Shown one piece after another: positions 10,279 through 19,853 of a stretch of DNA of 64,000 bases. Under the pieces are notes generated by a model that did not search any database, was not told where the DNA came from, and was given only the letters and a program-made list of their open reading frames with translations. Numbering within the stretch: position 1 is the first letter of the stretch; every line of letters begins with the position of its first letter. The DNA is from Amaranthus tricolor (lineage: Eukaryota > Streptophyta > Magnoliopsida > Caryophyllales > Amaranthaceae). The stretch spans positions 16,489,486 through 16,553,485 of the forward strand of contig NC_080059.1 in assembly GCF_026212465.1 (NCBI RefSeq). Reading direction: 5' to 3'. A program made the translations under genes and the position numbers.

Positions 10279-13200
10279 GTGCAGGTTCAAGTGAGGGGGA
10301 ACAACTCATGGTATCTCGACAGTGGGTGTTCCAAGCACATGACGGGTGACAAATCTAAATTTCTCTCACTTGAAGCATATGATGGGGGAACTGTAACCTT
10401 CGGTGATAATATGAAGGGTGAGATAATCGCCAAAAGAAAGGTTGGAAGGTCAAGTTCCCATGCCATTGACAATGTATTTTTAGTCGAGAATTTAAAACAC
10501 AATCTTTTAAGTATTTCTCAATTTTGTGACAAAGGTAACTCTGTTAAGTTTACTTCTGAACGATGCATAAATTCTAGGAACAACATAGGAGACCCTGTGC
10601 TTGAGGAAATCAGAAAAGGGAACACTTATGTTGTGGACCTGGACACTGTTCCCAAAACCAGTCTAACGTGTTTAAGCGTTATAGAAGAAGACCCACTGCT
10701 TTGGCACAAGCGTCTAGGTCATGCTAGCTATTCATTGATTAACACTTTAAGATCAAAAGACCTAGTAAGAGGATTACCAGCAATAAAATTCCTCAAAAAT
10801 GAAATTTGTGATCCTTGTGCTAAAGGAAAACAAGTGCGGTCATCCTTTAAATCAAAGTATCTGGTGACTACTTCTAGACCATTAGAATTAATTCATATGG
10901 ATCTATGTGGACCTATGAGAACACAAAGCCGTAGTGGCAAAAGATATGTGTTTGTCATAGTTGATGACTACAGTAGATTTACTTGGACCCTATTTTTAGT
11001 AAGCAAAGATGAAGCTTTTGATGAGTTTGTTTCTTTTGCTAACAAAATACAAAAATCTACCGATAATCTAATTGTTCACATAAGATCAGATCATGGCAAA
11101 GAATTTGAAAATTCAAACTTTATGAATTATTGTAATGAACATGGTATAAATCACAATTTTTCCGCTCCTAGAACACCACAACAAAATGGAGTGGTAGAAA
11201 GGAAAAATAGAACCCTAGAAGAAATGGCTAGGACTAAGTTGATTGCTAGTGGTTAACCTAGAAATTTTTTGGCCGAGGCCGTCAATACTGCATGTTATAT
11301 TTTGAATCGTGTATTAATAAGACCAATCACTTCTAAAACACCCTATGAATTGCTTAAAGGTGTTAAACCAAATATTTCCTATTTTCGTGTGTTTGGATGC
11401 AAATGTTTTGTTCATGTGAATGGAAAACGAAATATAGGTAAATTTGATGAAAGAAGTGATGAAGTAGTATTTCTCGGTTATTCATCACATAGCAAAGCTT
11501 ACAGAGTTTATAATAAGAGAACAATGTGCGTGGAGGAATCCGTTCACATAATCTTTGATGAAACTAAATTTTCAACAAGTGAACAGAAAATAAACAATGT
11601 CAAAATAGGTCTTGCAAATTTAGAAGATGATGAAGAAATAAAGGTGCAAGATCAAGGAACAGCAGGTGAATAGCCAATACAAGAAGACGAAGAAGAAACT
11701 GACCAAGTCCAGGAACTGCCAGCACAACAGGACCAGCAGACTGTTCCCAATCCAGCTGTTCCCGCAGATGAACAAAATGATCCAGTAGCTGAACAAAATG
11801 ACAATCAAGATGTCGAATCAGAACATGCTACTGTTCCCTCAAGAGAATTTGTGCCAAAACCTTGGAAATATCAAAGTTATCATCCTCTTGATCTAATTAT
11901 AAGTGATATGAATAAGGGAACACAAACTAGATCCCAACTGAGAAACTTTTGTGCACATTTTGCGTTCCTATCATCACTTGAACCCAGAAATCACGAAGAA
12001 GCTCTAAAGGATTCCGAATGGATAGTAGCCATGCAAGATGAATTAAATGAATTTGAAAGAAACAAAGTATGGCACTTAGAACCCAAACCAAAAGGCAAAA
12101 AGGTAATCGGTTTAAAATGGGTATTTCGGAATAAGCTAGATGAGCATGGAATAATTGTAAGAAACAAAGCAAGACTCGTGGTCAATGGGTACAATCAACA
12201 AGAAGATATTGATTACACTGAGACATTTGGTCCGGTAGCAAGGTTAGAGGCTATTAGAATTTTAATTTCTTTTGCTGCATTTATGAACTTTAAGTTATAT
12301 GAAATGGATGTGAAATGTGCTTTCTTAAATGGTTTTCTTGATGAAGAAGTTTTTGTTGAACAACCCCCAGGTTTTGAGAATACCTCTTGTCCTGATCATG
12401 TCTACAAGCTTGATAAAGCTTTATATGGCTTGAAGCAAGCTCCTAGGCAGTGGTATGAAAGACTATCAAAGTTTTTGATTCAAAATAACTTTGTAAGAGG
12501 AAAAATTGACAAAACCTTATTCTTTAAGAATAAAGGTTATGATATTTTAGTTGTTCAAGTTTATGTTGATGATATTATTTTCGGTGCGACCAATGATTTT
12601 TTATGTAAAGAATTTGCCAACCTTATGGGCACAGAATTTGAAATGAGCATGATGGGAGAATTAAATTTCTTTCTTGGTTTGCAAATTAAACAAACTGAAA
12701 ATGGTATTTTTATTCATCAACAAAAATACATAAAATAACTTCTTAAGAAGTATGGGCTAAACAACGCTAAAACCAACCATACACCCATGGCTACAAATGT
12801 TAGATTAGATGAAGACCTAAAAGGAACTAACGTAGATCAAACAATGTATCGAGGCATGATAGGTTCCTTATTATATCTAACTGCAAGTAGACCCGATATT
12901 TCATTTAGTGTTGGTTTATGTGCTAGATTTCAGTCCAACCCCAAAGAATCACATCTCACAGCAGTAAAACGAATTTTAAGATATTTGAAGGGAACAGACG
13001 ACTTGTCCGTATTTTATCCTAAAAGTGATGTCTATGATTTGAAAGGTTTTAGTGATGCAGATTATGTAGGTGATCTAGTTAATAGAAAAAGCACGTCAGG
13101 TATGGTACAATTTCTTGGCTCATGTTTAGTTTCATGGAGTTCCAAGAAACAAAACACGGTTGCATTATCCACAGCCGAGCTGAATACGTAGCAGCAGCAG

Positions 13201-13505
13201 CTTGCTGTTCCCAAATGCTTTGAATAAAATAGCAACTAAGAGATTTTGGTATTAAAATTGAATGCATTCCTATTTATTGTTATAATACCAGTGCCATATG
13301 TATATCTAAAGATCTAGTGCATCACTCACGAGCTAAACACATACATATTAGACATCATTTTCTTAAGGATAATGTAGAAAACAAAAATATTATATTAAAG
13401 CATGTTAATAGAAATGAACAAGTTACAGATATTCTGACCGAACCACTTCCAAGGGAACAATGTGAAAAGATGAGATTGGAACTTGGTATGATCAAGCTCC
13501 AATAA
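10279..13505 (+). pseudogene. Sirevirus pol (protease, integrase, RT, RNase H), broken
   Basis: Same frame as gag. Protease has the D-S-G site in WYLDSGCSKHMTG. Next comes the integrase zinc region (LWHKRLGHAS...CDPCAKGKQ) and the catalytic core, with Asp in HMDLCGPM, Asp in RSDHGKEFEN and Glu in QQNGVVERKNRTLEE. Reverse transcriptase runs from LKWVFRNKLDEHG through QPPGFENTSCPDHVYKLDKA to the YVDD box at 12562-12573. RNase H has FSDADYVGD and ends in RAKHIHIRHHFL. Breaks: TAA at 11254-11256, TAG at 11671-11673, TAA at 12736-12738, a frameshift near 13185 and further stops near 13224-13236. The frame ends at the stop before 13506. Dead, but every domain is recognisable. Would copy and integrate the element as a polyprotein in the particle. 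Confidence 0.9.
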
Positions 13506-13989
13506 AGTTGGTTGCATAAAATTCCCAATGAAGCATCATGAAAATGAAAAAGGTCAGGAATCAACCTCAATATCTTGATTGAGAATCAATTATTGAATGG
13601 ATCAGGTAAACACTTAATAAAGTTTGTACTATGAATGTCTTCTCGTTTGTATGTTGTTAATTTGATCAGACCAAAGCAGTATGTTCGTTATTCTCTTCAT
13701 ATAATATTTTATAATATCATAATTCATTCTTTTTATAATTTAATATTTCATAATTTTGTTCTTCATTTTTTATATATAGTCAACATAAATCAATAAAAAA
13801 TATGGGAAATGGTTTTCATTTCTTCAAATAATCCTTCCAAATCACAAGTAATGATGATGGCATTGATGAGATGGGACTTAAGGTAACCGTCATTAAACCC
13901 TTCTCTTACATCACACTACTCACGCTTTCTCAATTCTTCTTCAAGAAACCGTTCTCCTTCTTTTCTCTCAACCTTTTCAAAAGTTCAAA
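13506..13989 (+). other. Non-coding spacer between pol and env-like ORF
   Basis: AT-rich sequence with no gene. Short direct repeats of 'ttataatat' and 'atttcataat' occur near 13705-13760. The last 100 bases before the ATG at 13990 are pyrimidine-rich, like a plant leader. Confidence 0.5.
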
Positions 13990-15672
13990 ATGAAAACCCC
14001 AAGACCTTCAAAATCAGGCAAGAAAACCCCTAAATCCCGTACACATACCCAGCCACAACCTCTAAGAGTGGTTCATCCTCCACCATTACTGGATGCTGCA
14101 CCACCCACAACTACAGAAACCACAAAAGAATCACCCAAACACACTACTGAACCTACCAGTACCAAACGCAAGATTTCATTACCAAAAGGTGGTTCATCTT
14201 CCAAAGTAGTCAAACGTTCGAAGCATAGTGACCCTAATAGTGCTAAAGAAATCTCAAAGGAAATGTCTGTTGGTTTCGGACTCGACAAATACTGGTATGA
14301 CTCTACCCATTTTCCTCAACTGCATGACATTTTGCAACATCAAGAATGGGAAGTTTTGATGTCAAATTTTAGTTGCAATTCCATTTTTCCAAATCTAATG
14401 CGAGAATTTATTTCAAATTTATCAAATGATTGTGGGATGTGCTCTAGTACTGTCAAGAACATCAAAATAGAATTTAATAGTGCATTGCTGGGGGAATGGT
14501 TTAATGTTGCTAATGTTGGGTTTGATACTTACTACGTTGGTTCAAAAATAGTATTTTCTGGGATAAATGAAAAAACGATTTTAAAATTTTTAGGGATTGA
14601 GCAAAGAAAAGGGAAAATAAGCCATAACATTTTGAATCCTCTGCATAAATTACTGTACAATATTGCACGTAGATTTATTTTGCCAAGAAACTCCAAAAGG
14701 AGTGAAGTAAGTTTACGTGATGCTACATTGATTTACTGCATGGCTAATCACATAAAGATAAATTTTCCATCTTTGATGATATCTCATATTTCTGATTGTA
14801 TTGAGAAGAAAAACTTTGTTGGTTATGGAGGGTTGTTGACCTGGATTTTCAGAAAATTTGATGTCCCTTTGGAAGGGTTGGAGTTCCCAATGGGACCCAA
14901 CATGAAGATAGGTGCAAAGTGTTTACAAAATTTGCACTTAAAATTAAATGATGAAGGGATGTTAATACATGATTTAGAAGAAGTGATTGAAGTTGGGTCT
15001 GAAGTGGAAGAGGTTGAAAAAGAAGAAGAAAAATTGAGGGAGGAAGAACAAGAAGAAAAAGAGGAAAAGGAGCAAGGACCTGTTCCCACTGACAATATTG
15101 AAACAGAAGAAAAAGGGGAACAGGATGGAGAAGCTAGTAAGGGGGAAGCAGAACAGGAGGGAGTCTTAGGAGAAGATGCTTATCACAATCTCTGTAATGA
15201 TTCAAGTGATGAAGAGACTGTGATAGGAATGAGGAGTAAGGCTAAATCTATTCAGAGGAAGAGTAGGAGGTTAGCCTCGAAACGTAAGGCTACATTGGTT
15301 GATGATACCACATTTGAGACCATGCCTGAGTCTACATCCGATAAACCTTCCTCTCCCAAGCCAACCACATCACCACCACATCACAATCCATCACCACCTC
15401 AATCACCTATTCACTTTACACCACCACCATCTCAGTCTTCACCAGGTAATGGTTGTGCTAACCCTGATTCTGTTCCTGCAGCTTCTTCAAATTTCATTCT
15501 CTCCAAGCTCCTTGACCTACAGTCTCAATTCACTGATTTTCAAGATGAAATTCGAGTCTCACTTGCTTCAATCTTTGATCAACTTACCCTGATGGAGAAC
15601 CGTCTTGGTGTAAAGTTGGATACTGTTGAAGTGCAGACCGAATACATAGATGAAGAAGAGACTGCTCTCTGA
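13990..15672 (+). CDS. Env-like third ORF of the Sirevirus, intact
   Basis: An uninterrupted 560-codon frame from ATG 13990 to TGA 15670-15672, downstream of pol in the position of the Sirevirus 'envelope-like' ORF. The N-terminus (residues 1-90) is Pro/Thr/Lys-rich with basic clusters such as KKTPKSRTH and KVVKRSKHS. Residues about 95-320 form a mixed globular region with Trp and Cys residues. Residues about 335-400 are extremely Glu-rich (KEEEKLREEEQEEKEEKEQ) and likely helical or coiled. A Pro/His/Ser-rich linker follows (PSSPKPTTSPPHHNPSPPQ), and the C-terminus (FILSKLLDLQSQFTDFQDEI) looks like a short coiled coil. I see no convincing signal peptide or transmembrane helix, so a membrane envelope role is not supported by this copy. 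The name reflects position and family. It is the only Sirevirus gene here without a stop. Function is not established. Confidence 0.8.
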   Translation: MKTPRPSKSGKKTPKSRTHTQPQPLRVVHPPPLLDAAPPTTTETTKESPKHTTEPTSTKRKISLPKGGSSSKVVKRSKHSDPNSAKEISKEMSVGFGLDKYWYDSTHFPQLHDILQHQEWEVLMSNFSCNSIFPNLMREFISNLSNDCGMCSSTVKNIKIEFNSALLGEWFNVANVGFDTYYVGSKIVFSGINEKTILKFLGIEQRKGKISHNILNPLHKLLYNIARRFILPRNSKRSEVSLRDATLIYCMANHIKINFPSLMISHISDCIEKKNFVGYGGLLTWIFRKFDVPLEGLEFPMGPNMKIGAKCLQNLHLKLNDEGMLIHDLEEVIEVGSEVEEVEKEEEKLREEEQEEKEEKEQGPVPTDNIETEEKGEQDGEASKGEAEQEGVLGEDAYHNLCNDSSDEETVIGMRSKAKSIQRKSRRLASKRKATLVDDTTFETMPESTSDKPSSPKPTTSPPHHNPSPPQSPIHFTPPPSQSSPGNGCANPDSVPAASSNFILSKLLDLQSQFTDFQDEIRVSLASIFDQLTLMENRLGVKLDTVEVQTEYIDEEETAL

Positions 15673-15947
15673 TTCCTCTTCCTATGTTTTTAATGATTTT
15701 TTGGCTGTAACATTAATTAAACAATTTCACTTTTGTCTTTGTACCATCTGGGGTACAAGTTTGTATTTGAACAACTACTACATTACTCTCTTTTGTTTTT
15801 ATTTCTGGTCTGTGATGACTAACATTATGCAGATTTGATTGCTTTTTATGGTGCTTACTTTCATTATTGTTTCTTGCTTTCATCACTGACAAATCTATAT
15901 GGTTTGTGCTAAGGTTTGATAACCCCAAATTCTTTTTGATTGATGAC

Positions 15948-15961
15948 AAAAGGGGGAAGAG
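15948..15961 (+). other. Extra polypurine tract in Sirevirus 3' region
   Basis: GATGACAAAAGGGGGAAGAG repeats the motif found directly before the 3' LTR. Multiple polypurine tracts between the last ORF and the 3' LTR are a known Sirevirus feature. The remaining sequence from 15673 to 16395 is AT-rich and non-coding. Confidence 0.6.
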
Positions 15962-16395
15962 AATGCACAAACTTAAGAAGAGCTGTGAATACACAGTACA
16001 TATCTTGATTGATTTATATTTCTTTTTATGGAAGTTAATGTGCTGTGTTTATGATAGCTTAGAATCTGATCATCTGTATTGATATTAAGTTTTTATGGAT
16101 ATTTTGTTAATTGTTTTGATTAATTGTTTTAAAGTTGTTTCTTTGTTTCTCTTGAAAATAGTTAATAATTTATGTTTTAGTCTATTTTATTTTAGTTTAA
16201 TTATTTTTGAAATTTTTGAAACATATTTGATATTATGTTTTTTTATAGAGTAAGTTGGTTTATGTATGCTTGGTAAATTATATTGTAACAAGCTGATTTA
16301 CTAAGTTATTTAGAGTTGCTTTAATCTCTAGTATGCTCTAAGAAATTTGTTTTACTCTAGTATACTTAAGTTTGTTTATAAAGTTTGTCATCATC

Positions 16396-16408
16396 AAAAG
16401 GGGGAATT
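16396..16408 (+). other. Terminal polypurine tract of the Sirevirus
   Basis: TCATCAAAAGGGGGAATT directly abuts the right LTR start at 16409 and is the expected plus-strand primer site. Confidence 0.85.
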
Positions 16409-17589
16409 TGTTGGCTCTTAAGGTTTTGATGATGACTTCACTTTTAAAGTAAACAAACATATTTTAGAGATTGTTTTGTAGGTATATATCAGATTTTGTT
16501 GAAGTCGTTGATGAAGCCTAGGACTTGATTCGTGGAGGTTGTACATGTCTTAAAAATCCAAGAAGTTAGATAAGTGTTATAATTTTGAAAGTAGATGTAC
16601 AGTCTACTGTTCCCAAAATGAACAATCTAACAGAAGTTGAAGCTGGAGACAGTACGCTGTTCCTACGTAGTAGGTCTGGAGAAAAACATTGACTGGAAAA
16701 TTGCAATTATTTTATTATTCTGTTTTTAGTTGATGTAAACGGTTAAAACTTAAATTAGTTGCTTTAATTAATTAGTAAGTTAATTGGCTAAACTATTTTT
16801 AGATTATCTAAAAATAGCCTAAAGACTTATTCTTTCTTTAGATGAGATCTCATATTATTTAGGATCTTGTGTTTTTAATTCCTATGCTATTTTTAGCATG
16901 AGGAACCGTTTTCCTCTTTGAGCAAATAACAGCCAGACATTTATTTCTTGGCAATTCCACTATCTTTTTCTTTTGAGAACGTGGAGGATAGTGGGAGGTG
17001 TGTCTAAGGTAACTGCTGGCTGTTCCCACTATAAATAGGAGGAACTTTGCTCAAACCGTGGGGATCCAAGTGTGTCCATTAAAGGGAGATCATTTAAAAA
17101 AAATATTTTCTGTTTTTAAATGCCAATTAATTTATTATATTTTTCTTAAGTAATTATTTTAATTTTTATTCTCTTGAGAATGTGCCTTGTAAGGGTTATT
17201 GAGTGATTTGTTGTAATTAGACTTATGAGAAATCTAAGGGAATAGAGAAGAGAAGCGTAAGAAGTAAAAGAGAAAGAGAAAGTAGAGAAAGAGAATTAGG
17301 CCTAGAGAAGAGAAGCTTCAAGTGAAGCAAACTGTTTTATGTAATTGTATTTGATTGCCTAAAACATAGTGAGAATTTTGAAATCCCGGGGGGTCGTGGT
17401 TTTCCTTCTTATTAGGCCAAGAAGGTTTCCACGTAAAATCTTTGTCTCCTTTTATCTTTTGCATTTAGAGTTTAAGCTCTATTTTGTTTGTTAAAATTCC
17501 GCAAATTAGAGTAAAAACGTAGTAAAGCTTGATACACAACAATTCACTCCCCCTCTTGTTGCATTCGACCATCTCTGTGTATTTCAACA
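16409..17589 (+). repeat. 3' LTR of the Sirevirus
   Basis: 1181 bp, the same length and termini as the left LTR, followed by the target duplication ATTCG at 17590-17594. Differences from the left LTR are scattered single-base changes. Confidence 0.93.
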
Positions 17590-17719
17590 ATTCGTATGAT
17601 CAATGATTATTCCTGATTTCAATGTGTTGCGCTGTATTTGGAGTATTTCCAGTTCTATTTCACAGGCCGCGGCTCCTTTCGACTAACAAGCTGGGATTGA
17701 TTTGGTCACTTTTTACTTA

Positions 17720-18260
17720 GAACAATGCCGATCTTGGGACCCCATTCTAACTCATCGATGTCACGGCCGGGTGAAATTTACTTAGAATAATTTTGATAAT
17801 TTCGATCTTGGGATCCCATTCTAAGGGTCCGACTTATCGATGTCACGGCCGGGTGACTTTGAAGATTTACTTAAACTAATTCTGAACTTAGGACCCCATT
17901 CTAAGGGTCCGACTTATCGACTTCGCGAACAGGAGACATCAAGCAAAATTTTACTTGAATAAATGTGATTTTGGGACCCTATTCTATGGGTCCGACTTAT
18001 GGATGTTACTGATACTTACCTGAATACCAGAGAACATTGTTTTTAACTTAAATTAATTTTGTTTTTTGGACCCCCGTTTAGGGGTCCGACTTATCGATGT
18101 TACATGAATGCCAGGGATTTTTACTTGGAATAATTTCTGATATTTGACTCCTCTTTTTGGGTCCGACTTGTGGATGTCACTGATTCGTGGTGAGTTAGAA
18201 TAAAATTTGAATATGGGACCCCTATCAGGGGGTCCGACTTATCGACATAACTGAATTTAA
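17720..18260 (+). repeat. Irregular tandem repeat, Retand 3' tract B
   Basis: About seven units of roughly 80 bp with the core GGGTCCGACTTATCGATGTC, near 17746, 17826, 17904, 17989, 18081, 18160 and 18230. Each is preceded by a 'gggaccc..ttct' motif and 'tactta.aataa'. Same core and orientation as the tract at 2860-3660. It lies between the pol stop and the antisense ORF, in the non-coding 3' region where Retand elements carry amplified tandem repeats. Confidence 0.78.
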
Positions 18261-18454
18261 TAAGGTTTGTAATATTACTTAGAGGAAGTAGAATATAACT
18301 GAATACTTGTCGGAGCCGGATAATTCTGAAAAATGAAATGAAATTTCTGATATATTGATAAATGTAATGACAACGCAACTACTGATATGCTGCGGGATGA
18401 AACTACTGATTCTAATGAAATTAATGATCATTGACGGGCCTCTTGCGAATCTCA

Positions 18455-19304
18455 TTAAATGAAGTACTTTTTTAAGTGATCTCCATTCCATGGGCGGGGT
18501 AACTTCTTTCCTTTCATGTCTTCCAGTTCGAATGTTCCAGGTTTGATGACACGGACGATTTTGAACGGGCCATCCTAGTTGGCTCCGATTTTCCCTTTAT
18601 CTACGATTTTCCCATCTACGATTTTCCCCGTGGCCTCCACTTTACATAGGACGAAGTCGCCAATTTGAACGTGTTTAGTTTTGACGAGTCGGTTGAAGCT
18701 GCGAATCATCTTCTGTTTTTGGGCCACGAATCTTAACAATGCATTCCCCCGTGTTTCTGGAAGCAGATCTAAGTTCTCCCTTTTCCCTTGTTCATTTTCG
18801 TCGTGTGAGTAGTAGGTAATCCTTGTGGAGGGTATGCCTATCTTTACTGGAAGCACGGCTTCAGACCCATATACCAGAGAGAATGGGGTATGCCCTGTTG
18901 CTTCTTTGACGGTTGTTCGGCTTGCCCATAGGATACCGAGTAGTTCTTCGTCCCAAGTACCTTTAACCCCCTCTATTTTCTTTTTGATGCCGTTTAGGAT
19001 CTTCTTGTTTGTTGATTCAACTTGCCCATTTGTTTGTGGCCGAGATACGGTACTGAATCGGATTTGAATGCCAAATCTGTCATAGTATTGTATTGTGTTC
19101 TTGCTGACAAATTGTCTTCCATTGTCGGTAATGATCACACGAGGAATGCCGTATCTTGTGATGATATTTCGCTATATGAATTGACAGACTTGTTTGTCCG
19201 TGATGGAGCTGAGGGGCTCTGCTTCCACGTACTTGGTGAAATAATCAATGGCTACTATAATGAATTTGTGGTTCCCCTTTGCAGGTGGGAAGGGGCTTAG
19301 GAGA
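18455..19304 (-). pseudogene. Retand pol, integrase C-terminal part (after hAT insertion)
   Basis: Continues the integrase interrupted by the hAT element. It begins after the first catalytic Asp with LLSPFPPAKGNHKFIIVAID, then YFTKYVEAEP and the second catalytic Asp in ITDNGRQFVS. The catalytic Glu is in RPQTNGQVESTNK, and WASRTTVKEATGHTPFSLVY and the C-terminal basic domain follow. Stops: a TAG in CQFI*RNIIT near 19186 and a TAG after KGKIGAN near 18575, both in place of TGG, the Trp expected from related copies. A 15-base stretch is duplicated near 18600-18630, giving a repeated GKIVD. The natural pol stop is TAA at 18455-18457. Would join element cDNA to the chromosome; inactive here. Confidence 0.87.
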
Positions 19305-19330
19305 TCCATACCTAGGCATGGCCACAGTCC

Positions 19331-19510
19331 GGGTTGGTCCGGTTCCGTTCCGGTTCCATCCGGTTCCGGTTCCACCCGGTTCCGGTTTCATTTGGAACCT
19401 GTCGCGACCGGTTCCGGTTCCGGGCGGTTCCAAACGGTTCCTTGGCGGTTCATGAGGCGGTTCCGGCAGTTCCAACTCACGGGACGGGCGGGTCGGACCA
19501 TCGGTTCCAT
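19331..19510. repeat. hAT left subterminal GGTTCC repeats
   Basis: More than a dozen copies of GGTTCCG or close variants (ggttccggttcc, cggttccaaac) in a GC-rich block unlike the surrounding AT-rich DNA. The right end has a matching block, so these are probably transposase binding sites. Confidence 0.7.
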
Positions 19511-19853
19511 TTTTATTTTTTCTTTAAATATTTATATAATAAAAATACTATAATATTGCGGACGTACCTTTGATGATTACTTGATTATTAGCGAAATTCA
19601 TTGCTTGTCAAGTTGTCATCGTTATTAAAATATATACTAAAAAGAATGAAAAAATAAATTAATAAAAAACGAATCAATGATAATGTCGATAAAGATGATT
19701 AATAAAAAAAGAGGGAGAAAATGGACTTGAACCTAGTACCCAAAGGAATACTAAGCTGCCTACGTATCCCGAAGGAATCAAAGCCCACGTAGTTCTTTGT
19801 CATATCTTTTATTTATAGTTGTTGAATGTTGATTTATCGTTGTCTGATTGATC

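Larger units (their letters stand above)
7208..17589 (+). mobile_element. Sirevirus-type Ty1/Copia retrotransposon, 10.4 kb
   Basis: Two 1181-bp LTRs (TGTTGGCT...TTTCAACA) with target duplication ATTCG, an initiator-Met tRNA primer site and a polypurine tract. Domain order is gag, protease, integrase, reverse transcriptase, RNase H, so it is Copia. An extra long ORF follows pol and there are several polypurine tracts before the 3' LTR, the layout that defines Sireviruses (SIRE1/Maximus group). Gag and pol carry in-frame stops and a frameshift, while the env-like ORF is intact. The element is younger than the Gypsy element it sits in. Confidence 0.93.

Noticed and set aside
14073..15095. Minus-strand Ser-rich open frames
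   Set aside because: Shadows of the Glu- and Lys-rich env-like ORF on the other strand.
13990..15672. Reading the third Sirevirus ORF as a true membrane envelope
   Set aside because: No signal peptide or transmembrane helix is visible; kept only as 'env-like' by position.
19172..19573. Several Gly/Pro/Arg-rich open frames on both strands
   Set aside because: By-products of the GGTTCCGG repeats of the hAT end.
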